A stretch of 11,740 nucleotides of DNA from an uncultured bacterium (lineage in GTDB: Bacteria; Krumholzibacteriota; Krumholzibacteriia; LZORAL124-64-63), in contig CAINDZ010000369.1 of assembly GCA_903847545.1 (NCBI GenBank), positions 1 to 11,740 of the forward strand. Direction: 5' to 3'. The position numbers and the translations under genes were made by a program. Within the stretch, counting starts at the first letter, position 1, and each line of letters opens with the position of its first letter. Below, piece by piece: positions 6,436 through 11,740 of the stretch. The notes beneath the pieces were generated by a model. The model made no database searches and was not told where the DNA came from. It saw only the letters and a program-made list of their open reading frames with translations.

Positions 6436-7632
6436 ATGAACCGAAGCAGAGTCACCCTTGCGATCGCCGTGCTCGGCCTGATCGCTCTGGCTGTGCCGGC
6501 GATGGCCGGCCCCCAGATGACGTTCGGCCCTGAGGACCAGGGCACGTTGCAGATCGACGTCAAGAGCCAATTCCAGATGACGGTACATAGTGAGGACACC
6601 GTCGCCGACACTGACGCCGCCATGAACTTCAACTTCCGCCGCAACCGGATCGCCCTCATGGGCGCCTGGGGCGAGAAGCTGAGCATCTACGCGCAGACCG
6701 AGTACCAGGAGGACGTCAACCTGGGCCTGTTCGGACTCGCGGACGCCGACCAGGGCTCGAACTTCCAGATGCTGGACGCCGTCGCCCGCATCAAGATGAA
6801 CGAGAAGTTCCGGATGAACGTCGGCAAGTTCAAGTACAACTTCTCGCGTGAGAACCTCGAGGCCTGCGAGGCCCCGTTGACGCTCGACCGTTCGCTGTTC
6901 ATCCGCACGCCGTTCACGACGACGCGCGACATGGGCGTGGCCGTGTGGGGCAACCTCGCCGAGGGCAAGGTTCAGTACCGCCTCGACGCGATGGAAGGCC
7001 GCAAGGCCCTGTCCGCCGACGTCATGCCGAAGACCGGCTTCCGCTACAGCGCGCGCGCTCACCTGTCGCTGTGGGACTCGGAGACCGAGTACGGCTACAA
7101 GGGCACGTACCTGGGCAAGAAGAAGGTCTTCACCCTGGGCGCGGCCGTGCAGACCGAGCCCGAGGTGGCCTACCAGGACGCCGTCGCGAAGACCGGCAAG
7201 CTGGACTACAACGCGTACACGGTGGACATGTTCTACGAGCGCCCAATCAACGAGACCGGTGCCTTCACCCTGTCCGGCGCCTACGAGAACATCGACTTCG
7301 ACGATGCCTACCTGGGCATGAATCCCGACAGCGGGACCTGCGGCCTGAACGGCCAGAAGAACGGCTGGTACGGCAAGGTCGGCTACCTGCTGCCGACGAA
7401 GCCGCTGCAGCTGTTCGCGCGCTACGAATCGTGGAAGTTCGCCCAGCTGAACAACGTCTACAACCAGCAGCTGGACTGGTACGGCGTCGGCGCGAACTAC
7501 TTCATGATGGACAACGTGCTGAAGCTGACGGTCGAGTACAGCAGCGCGTCGTTCGACCAGGTCGGCGAGTTCGACGGCACGGTCACCAACGATGTGGGCA
7601 CGCTGATCACCCAGATGCAGTTGGTGTTCTAG
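6436..7632 (+). CDS. extI: Outer-membrane porin ExtI-like
   Basis: A 398-residue protein with a clean Sec signal (VPAMA, cleaved before G25) and a mature part of alternating amphipathic strands rich in Tyr and Phe. It ends in QMQLVF, and a terminal aromatic residue is the usual outer-membrane assembly signal. It resembles phosphate-selective and ExtI-type porins: an early FRRNRIALMG strand, then repeated LFARYE and VEYSSASF strands. ATG at 6436, preceded by AAGGAGAAGG (6421-6430), 66 bp after extH, so probably one transcript with it. ExtI of Geobacter sulfurreducens has been tied to selenite and tellurite uptake or reduction. Here it would admit an oxyanion or carry part of an electron conduit (inference). 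Two cysteines occur in the mature barrel, in EACEA and GTCGL, which is unusual for a porin. Confidence 0.85.
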   Translation: MNRSRVTLAIAVLGLIALAVPAMAGPQMTFGPEDQGTLQIDVKSQFQMTVHSEDTVADTDAAMNFNFRRNRIALMGAWGEKLSIYAQTEYQEDVNLGLFGLADADQGSNFQMLDAVARIKMNEKFRMNVGKFKYNFSRENLEACEAPLTLDRSLFIRTPFTTTRDMGVAVWGNLAEGKVQYRLDAMEGRKALSADVMPKTGFRYSARAHLSLWDSETEYGYKGTYLGKKKVFTLGAAVQTEPEVAYQDAVAKTGKLDYNAYTVDMFYERPINETGAFTLSGAYENIDFDDAYLGMNPDSGTCGLNGQKNGWYGKVGYLLPTKPLQLFARYESWKFAQLNNVYNQQLDWYGVGANYFMMDNVLKLTVEYSSASFDQVGEFDGTVTNDVGTLITQMQLVF

Positions 7633-7655
7633 GCGCCACCTGCCACGACGATGCA

Positions 7656-7691
7656 GCCGGCGGGCGCCCTCAGGGCCCGCCGGCTTCGTTT
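7656..7691. terminator. Terminator between the convergent extI and tetraheme cytochrome genes
   Basis: A perfect 10-bp stem, GCCGGCGGGC (7656-7665) with GCCCGCCGGC (7675-7684), 9-nt loop, then TTCGTTT. It is placed 24 bp after the extI stop and 22 bp before the end of the minus-strand cytochrome gene, and could act in both directions. Confidence 0.8.
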
Positions 7692-7706
7692 GCCGGCCGT
7701 CGGGCG

Positions 7707-8540
7707 TCAGCGTTCGGGAGCGGCGGGGGCGGCGGGAGTCGGATGCGCCAGGGAGCGCAGCACGGCATCGAGTTCACCCGGCTTCAACGCCACCGGCGGC
7801 ATGGTGGCGCCGGCGCGCACGGCTCGCGGGTTGCGCAGCCAGCGCTCGAGGCGTTCCGGGTTCCACGCGCTGTCCGGCGGCGCGGGGTAGAACGGCCCGA
7901 GCAGTCCCGAAAGGTTGGGGCCCGCCGTTCCGACGCCCTGCCGCCCGTCCCGGGTCAGGGCCTGGTGGCAACCGCCGCAAAGCTTGGCGAAGGCCTGCAG
8001 GCTGTCCTCGCTGCCCGCGCGGAACCGCACCTGGTAGCGCGAGGCCCCGCCAAAGCGATCGCCATCACGCAGCAGCACCGCCACCAGCGTGTCCGCCACG
8101 GTCGCCCCGAGGCCGAAGTCGGGCATCGCCTGGGCCGGATGCATGAGCGCCTGCCGCAATTCGGCCTGCGTGCGCGCCCAGACGACGGAATCGAGGTCGA
8201 TCGCCAGTCGCTCGCCCTTGCCGCCGGTCACGTGGCAGCGCCGGCAACCGAGGCTGTCGCGCAGGGCCACCGCGCGCACAAGCACCGGTGAGGCGGGCAG
8301 CCCCCAGGCCGCGGCGGCGCCGCCCAGCAATCGGTGGTGCGCCAGCGCCGGGCGCGACGCACGCGCGTCGCCGCGATGGCAATCGACGCAACCGCCGTCC
8401 GACGCGTAATGGGACGGGTGGCATTCCAGGCAGCTGACGGCAGCCGGCGGCGGCGCGGCCGCCGCGGTCGCCACCGCAACGGTCGCCAGGCCCAGGCCGG
8501 CCACGAGGGCCAGTCCTAGAACGGCGCGTGCAGCGACCAA
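7707..8540 (-). CDS. extM: Tetraheme c-type cytochrome, ExtM-like
   Basis: A 277-residue exported cytochrome, the last gene of the minus-strand operon. After an Ala-rich signal peptide (residues 1 to about 29), a short N-terminal segment carries two CXXCH motifs (C37 and C51) with SHYASDGGCVDCHRG. Two class-I-like domains follow. The first has CRRCH at 99 and a Met-Pro at 139 as possible sixth ligand. The second has CGGCH at 188 and ATMPP near 249. So it is four hemes, two of them probably His/Met. The best start is TTG at 8540, with GGGGTGAG just upstream, giving a 25-bp overlap with the preceding membrane subunit. No ATG gives a proper signal peptide. The N-terminal pattern fits what I recall of ExtM of the selenite/tellurite cluster, though the letter is uncertain. 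Likely role: periplasmic electron carrier taking electrons from the Rieske/cytochrome b complex. Confidence 0.8.
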   Translation of the reverse strand: MVAARAVLGLALVAGLGLATVAVATAAAAPPPAAVSCLECHPSHYASDGGCVDCHRGDARASRPALAHHRLLGGAAAAWGLPASPVLVRAVALRDSLGCRRCHVTGGKGERLAIDLDSVVWARTQAELRQALMHPAQAMPDFGLGATVADTLVAVLLRDGDRFGGASRYQVRFRAGSEDSLQAFAKLCGGCHQALTRDGRQGVGTAGPNLSGLLGPFYPAPPDSAWNPERLERWLRNPRAVRAGATMPPVALKPGELDAVLRSLAHPTPAAPAAPER

Positions 8541-8926
8541 TTCTCACCCCGCATGAACAGCGCGACGAAGGTCAGCGCGACCACGAGCGCGAACAGGGCC
8601 ACGACCACGGCGCCCACCAGGCGTTCACCGGACTGGAACCAGGCCGCGCGCGCAGCGGGCTCGCGACGCAGCCACGGCAGCGCGACCAGCAGCCCTGCCA
8701 GGAGAAGCACGCCGTACATCCACACGGTGCCGTGGCTGACCAGCTCCTGGATCCACAGCAGGAACCAGGCGGACTTGGCCGGGTTGGGCGCGCGCGTCGG
8801 GTCCGCCGCCGTTTCGAGCGGGGCGGGCACCAGCCACGCCGCCAGCAGCAGGAAGGCCGCGATCACCAGCAGCCCGCGCCGGATCAGCCGGAAGAAGTGC
8901 GGGGAACTCGGAACCTGGTCGCTCAT
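8516..8926 (-). CDS. extQ: Membrane subunit of the b-type cytochrome complex, ExtQ-like (subunit IV type)
   Basis: A 136-residue inner-membrane protein with three predicted transmembrane helices at about residues 16-34, 65-85 and 107-128. Between the first two lies PNPAKSAWFLLWIQELV, matching the loop typical of subunit IV / cytochrome b C-terminal subunits that approach the quinol site. The start ATG overlaps the stop of the cytochrome b gene by four bases (ATGA), and the 3' end overlaps the tetraheme cytochrome gene by 25 bp. It contains no CXXCH. Together with the b6-type and Rieske subunits it would form a quinol oxidase core (family knowledge). The gene letter is by position and similarity to ext clusters. 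Confidence 0.78.
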   Translation of the reverse strand: MSDQVPSSPHFFRLIRRGLLVIAAFLLLAAWLVPAPLETAADPTRAPNPAKSAWFLLWIQELVSHGTVWMYGVLLLAGLLVALPWLRREPAARAAWFQSGERLVGAVVVALFALVVALTFVALFMRGENWSLHAPF

Positions 8927-9543
8927 AGGTACGGGAGCACCCCCTTGCTGCGCCGGATGCGGAAGAAGTGGAGCGAGATCAGCGACAGCATCAGCGTCGG
9001 GATGACGGCGATGTGGAGCGCGTAGAAGCGCAGCAGCGAGAGTGGCCCGCCGATGCGGTCGGGCACCAGCAGCGTCCGCACCTGTTCGCCCAGCGGCAGC
9101 CTGCGCAGCAGCTCCATGCCGGTCTGGGTCGCCCAGTAGGCGAGCTGGTCCAGCGGCAGCAGGTAGCCGGTGTACGCGGCGCCGACGGCCAGGAACATGA
9201 TGATCGTCCCGACGACCCAGGTGCCGTGCCGGGGGTGACGGTAGGCGCCCGTCAGGACGACGCGCAGCGTGTGCAGCATGATCAGCGCGAGCAGCGTGTG
9301 CGAACAGAAACGATGCAACGAGCGCAGGTACCGGCCACTCCACACCGATCCTTCGAGGAACTGGATCGATTCGAAGGCGCCGGTGGGCGAGGGCCGGTAG
9401 TAGAACAGCAGCAGCAGGCCGGAAACCACGAGCGTGATGAACGTCGTGAAGGCCAGCCCGCCGAGGCAGAACGTGTAGGTGATCCGCAGGTTGCGGCGCA
9501 GCACCACGCGCGGGAAGAGGTGACGGACGAACTCGCCGATCAT
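8923..9543 (-). CDS. extP: Cytochrome b6-type subunit, ExtP-like
   Basis: A 206-residue protein matching the N-terminal half of cytochrome b, with four transmembrane helices. Heme ligands are visible: H77 and H91 in helix B (GRYLRSLHRFCSH, then LHTLR), and H177 and H192 in helix D (YALHIAV, then LHFFRIRR). The helix-D pair is separated by 14 residues, as in cytochrome b6 rather than mitochondrial b. The Qo-side segment includes GAAYTGYLLP. The start ATG overlaps the Rieske stop by four bases (ATGA) and has GGAGG four bases upstream. It forms the inner-membrane quinol-oxidising core with the Rieske protein upstream and the small membrane subunit downstream, passing electrons to the c-type cytochromes encoded in the same operon. 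Confidence 0.9.
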   Translation of the reverse strand: MIGEFVRHLFPRVVLRRNLRITYTFCLGGLAFTTFITLVVSGLLLLFYYRPSPTGAFESIQFLEGSVWSGRYLRSLHRFCSHTLLALIMLHTLRVVLTGAYRHPRHGTWVVGTIIMFLAVGAAYTGYLLPLDQLAYWATQTGMELLRRLPLGEQVRTLLVPDRIGGPLSLLRFYALHIAVIPTLMLSLISLHFFRIRRSKGVLPYL

Positions 9544-9947
9544 GTCGCCTCCGGCAGGCGGATGGTGACCATGCCGCCGCTCTCCGCGCAGTCAAGGCCG
9601 CCCAGGGAGCGCGTGGCGGGCCCCGAAAGGACGACGCCGTTCTCGTCGAAGCGACTGCCGTGGCAGGGACAGCTGAAGCCGTTCTCCGTGGCGGTCACCC
9701 GACAGCCGAGGTGGGTGCACGTCAGGTCCAGCGCCCGGATCGGCCCTTCACGACCGCGCGCGACGGCCAGCCCGTATTCCGGCAGCACCAGGGCGCCGCC
9801 ACGCGGCACGTCGTCCAGGGGCACGCGGATCTCGCGGGGCGCAACGGCGCGCGTCGGCGTCAGGTAACGCCAGCAGCCCACCAGGCCCGCCAACGCGGGG
9901 ATCAGGGCCTTGAGGAAGTCTCGCCTTGTTGCAGCAGGTCCTGCCAT
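9540..9947 (-). CDS. extO: Rieske [2Fe-2S] protein with Tat signal, ExtO-like
   Basis: A 135-residue protein. Residues 7-13, TRRDFLK, form a twin-arginine motif followed by a hydrophobic segment, so it is exported folded and probably stays anchored by that helix. The Rieske fold follows, with C77-T-H79-L-G-C82 and C93-P-C95-H96-G-S. C77, H79, C93 and H96 bind the cluster, and C82 and C95 make the usual disulfide. The ATG at 9947 was chosen because the Tat motif starts at once. A longer in-frame extension upstream to 10457 is antisense-like readthrough of the octaheme gene in another frame. The gene begins 46 bp inside the end of the octaheme cytochrome gene. It accepts electrons from quinol at the cytochrome b Qo site. 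Confidence 0.9.
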   Translation of the reverse strand: MAGPAATRRDFLKALIPALAGLVGCWRYLTPTRAVAPREIRVPLDDVPRGGALVLPEYGLAVARGREGPIRALDLTCTHLGCRVTATENGFSCPCHGSRFDENGVVLSGPATRSLGGLDCAESGGMVTIRLPEAT

Positions 9948-11101
9948 TGCCTCAGGTGCTCCCGCACGTACTGTGGCGTGCGCCGGTTCATCAGGTCGAA
10001 TCGCTCGCGCGTGAAGAAGGCGCCGTTGGTGACGCGCTGCCCCGCCTGGTCCCACCAGGATGCAAGCGGCAGCCCGTCGCGCGGCAGATCGTAGATGCGG
10101 TCCGCGGGCATCTCCAGCACGAATCGTCGCGGGTTGGCGTGACAACCCCCACAAGTGACCGTCCCTCGCCGCACCGTGTGCGGAAAGAACGCCTTCCACT
10201 CCGCCGCCAGCAATCTGTTCTCCCAGCCGCGTCCGGGGTCCGTGGCCAGCAGCACGAACTGCGGGCGGATGGGAGACACCAGGCCGCGCGCATCCAGGCC
10301 CAGCGGCGGCGCGTCCTGCCGGCGCAGGGCCGCGCTGCGTCGCCAACCGCCGACTTCCGGCAGCGACTCGAAGGCCTGCCTCTGCTTTTCGGTGCGCGGC
10401 CTGACCACGAATGTGCCGTACTCCTGCGCCGCCCACGCCGAGTGGCAGGCCCAGCATTCCATCTTTTCCAGGTGCGCCGCGATGGCGTGCTCGGGCACGG
10501 TCGACGACGGGGACGGGTGGCAGTCGCGGCAGGTCTTCACGTTCGGCGCGCCGGCGGGAGCGTGCACGCGATGGCAGTCGACGCAGCCCAGGCCGTGTTC
10601 CTGGTGCACGTCGGGCAGCATCTTCAGGTAGCGGACGCCGTCGGCCACCGGGCCGCGCTGGTAGCGCTCATGGTCCTCCCGGGGTGCGCGGCCGTGGTAC
10701 TCCCAGCCCGTGAAGTAGCCCTGGTGACAGCGCAGGCAGGTGCTGTCCGGCACGCGCCCGTGGGGCGACGAGGCGATACAGGGCGCCGGTGCGCCGCCGG
10801 GGCCGGCCAGGGGCCCGCGGTCATGGCAGTCCCGGCAACCGGACACGTGGCACCCGGCACAGGCGGCGCCGAAGAACGCGTCGCCATCGCGCCCCATCGC
10901 GCGGCGGGCGAACGCGCGCTCGGCGGCCCGCGTGGCCATCGGGCCGGCCAGCACATCGTCCCGGCCCGCATGGCAGGTCACGCAGGCGCCGTCGGTCGCC
11001 GGCGCCGCGACGTCCCCGGACCTCGCGTCTTGCGAAAGGGCCGTCGCGGCCTCAGCGGCCAGCAGCCAGCAGGCGACGATGCAAAGTGTCGTCCAGCGCA
11101 T
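9902..11101 (-). CDS. Octaheme c-type cytochrome of the ext-like operon
   Basis: A 399-residue exported protein with a signal peptide (residues 1 to about 22) and eight CXXCH motifs. The first is at C40; the others read CAGCH, CRDCH, CLRCH, CVDCH, CRDCH, CWACH and CGGCH. The motifs cluster in the first 220 residues plus one near 320, and the last 70 residues are a heme-free Arg/Asp-rich tail with RIYDLP and VTNGAFFTRERFDLMN. This tail shape is seen in multiheme cytochromes found next to bc-like modules. Its ATG lies 50 bp inside the preceding cytochrome gene, with no clear ribosome site, pointing to translational coupling. By order it corresponds to one of the remaining ext cytochromes (ExtN or ExtS), and I cannot decide which. 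Likely role: periplasmic electron transfer between the Rieske/b complex and outer-membrane partners. Confidence 0.88.
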   Translation of the reverse strand: MRWTTLCIVACWLLAAEAATALSQDARSGDVAAPATDGACVTCHAGRDDVLAGPMATRAAERAFARRAMGRDGDAFFGAACAGCHVSGCRDCHDRGPLAGPGGAPAPCIASSPHGRVPDSTCLRCHQGYFTGWEYHGRAPREDHERYQRGPVADGVRYLKMLPDVHQEHGLGCVDCHRVHAPAGAPNVKTCRDCHPSPSSTVPEHAIAAHLEKMECWACHSAWAAQEYGTFVVRPRTEKQRQAFESLPEVGGWRRSAALRRQDAPPLGLDARGLVSPIRPQFVLLATDPGRGWENRLLAAEWKAFFPHTVRRGTVTCGGCHANPRRFVLEMPADRIYDLPRDGLPLASWWDQAGQRVTNGAFFTRERFDLMNRRTPQYVREHLRQWQDLLQQGETSSRP

Positions 11102-11740
11102 GGTAGTCCAGGGGTTTGCGGTAGATCACGTCCGCCACCTTGTCGTGGCAGATCAGGCACAGGTTCACGGCGAAGACGCGCCGGATCTCACCGGCCTCCA
11201 GGGGTCGGGCGCCGTCACGGCTCATGGCCGCGTGCGCGTTGATGCCCTGCTCGTCCTGGTGCAGGAAGCCATCCAGCGGCTTGCGCGCATCCTTCTCGCA
11301 GAGCAGGGTGGCCTTCAGCGCCGCGCGCTCGAGCACATGCTGCCCGAAGCCGAGAAACGCAGGGTTTTCGTGGCACTCGGCGCAGCCGATGGCGCGCGGG
11401 CCGGTGTTGTGGCCGAAGAACGGCGCGAATCTCAATTGCCGCCGGCCACGGAACACGGCCACGTCCTCGTCGCGCGAACGCGACCCGTCCGGCTCGATCA
11501 CGTTGATGAACGTCTGGCAACCGGGCGTCACGGTGCCGATCCGGCCCTTCGTGTCCACCGCCAGGGGAAACGGGTACAGCGCGCGCACGTCTTCGGTCTC
11601 GCTGAACGAACCCGGCGACGCCCGACCCGCCAGGAAATCCCAGCCGTACTCGCGCTTGTCGTAGGTGGTGTGGCAGCCGTAGCACTGCACGACGGTGCGC
11701 GAGTGGCAGGCGTGGCACGCCAGGCGCTCGTGACCGGCCA
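11052..11740 (-). CDS. Multiheme c-type cytochrome, 5' end outside the window
   Basis: The frame is open from the window edge to a TGA at 11052, at least 229 residues. CXXCH motifs visible: CHACH and CYGCH close together at the edge, then CAECH and CLICH, four in all. Upstream ones are likely, because the first visible residues (GHERLACHACH) already look like the middle of a heme-rich region. A GTG at 11690 opens the frame but falls between two heme motifs, so it is not the true start. Between motifs there is a heme-free stretch with VDTKGRIGTVTPGCQTF and FGHNTGPRAIG. The stop overlaps the octaheme gene by 50 bp. It is the first visible gene of the minus-strand operon. Whether it is a lipoprotein, as ExtS is, cannot be seen because the N-terminus is missing. 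Confidence 0.85.
   Translation of the reverse strand, partial: AGHERLACHACHSRTVVQCYGCHTTYDKREYGWDFLAGRASPGSFSETEDVRALYPFPLAVDTKGRIGTVTPGCQTFINVIEPDGSRSRDEDVAVFRGRRQLRFAPFFGHNTGPRAIGCAECHENPAFLGFGQHVLERAALKATLLCEKDARKPLDGFLHQDEQGINAHAAMSRDGARPLEAGEIRRVFAVNLCLICHDKVADVIYRKPLDYHALDDTLHRRLLAAGR

Noticed and set aside
9948..10457. N-terminal extension of the Rieske protein upstream of 9947
   Set aside because: The extension is translated from another frame of the octaheme gene and would bury the Tat signal inside the protein.
9926..11242. Long plus-strand frame opposite the octaheme cytochrome (438 codons)
   Set aside because: Antisense shadow without domains or a ribosome site. The minus strand carries eight heme motifs.

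Overview
The window is about two-thirds G+C by eye and comes from a diderm (Gram-negative-type) bacterium: it encodes an outer-membrane porin ending in Phe, a lipoprotein, and many periplasmic c-type cytochromes. Nothing in it fixes the phylum. The gene set resembles the extHIJKLMNOPQS selenite/tellurite-reduction and extracellular-electron-transfer cluster known from Geobacter, but the layout differs. An uncultured relative or a distant lineage that acquired the cluster is possible. No tRNA, rRNA, CRISPR or insertion sequence was seen.

Layout. 1-220: the 3' end of an HU-type DNA-binding protein gene and its terminator. 459-1971 (+): an Rrf2-family regulator with four cysteines, then cysK (cysteine synthase), with a candidate Rrf2 operator between them. 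1997-3945 (+): a promoter with a three-half-site operator, a small secreted protein (ExtJ-like), then a pentaheme c-type cytochrome (ExtKL-like). The cytochrome frame is interrupted by one in-frame UGA at 3565-3567, followed at the right distance by a bacterial SECIS-like hairpin, so it is probably a selenocysteine-containing multiheme cytochrome. 4008-4967 (-): a LysR-type regulator. 5001-7632 (+): the divergent promoter with the same three-half-site operator, then a double-rhodanese lipoprotein (ExtH) and an outer-membrane porin (ExtI). 7656-7691: a terminator between convergent transcripts. 7707-11740 (-): a tightly overlapping operon that runs, in transcription order, multiheme cytochrome (5' end beyond the window), octaheme cytochrome, Rieske protein (ExtO-like), cytochrome b6-type subunit (ExtP-like), small membrane subunit (ExtQ-like) and tetraheme cytochrome (ExtM-like).

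How it may work together (inference). The cytochrome b and Rieske module would oxidise quinol in the inner membrane and pass electrons to periplasmic multiheme cytochromes. The ExtKL-like selenocytochrome, ExtH lipoprotein and ExtI porin would handle a chalcogen oxyanion or another electron acceptor at or across the outer membrane. The LysR protein probably switches on both plus-strand units through two operators, CCATGC-N7-GCATGG-N3-CCATGC, placed at the same distance from matching promoters. The adjacent cysK may be linked through sulfur/selenium metabolism or may be ordinary chromosomal flank.
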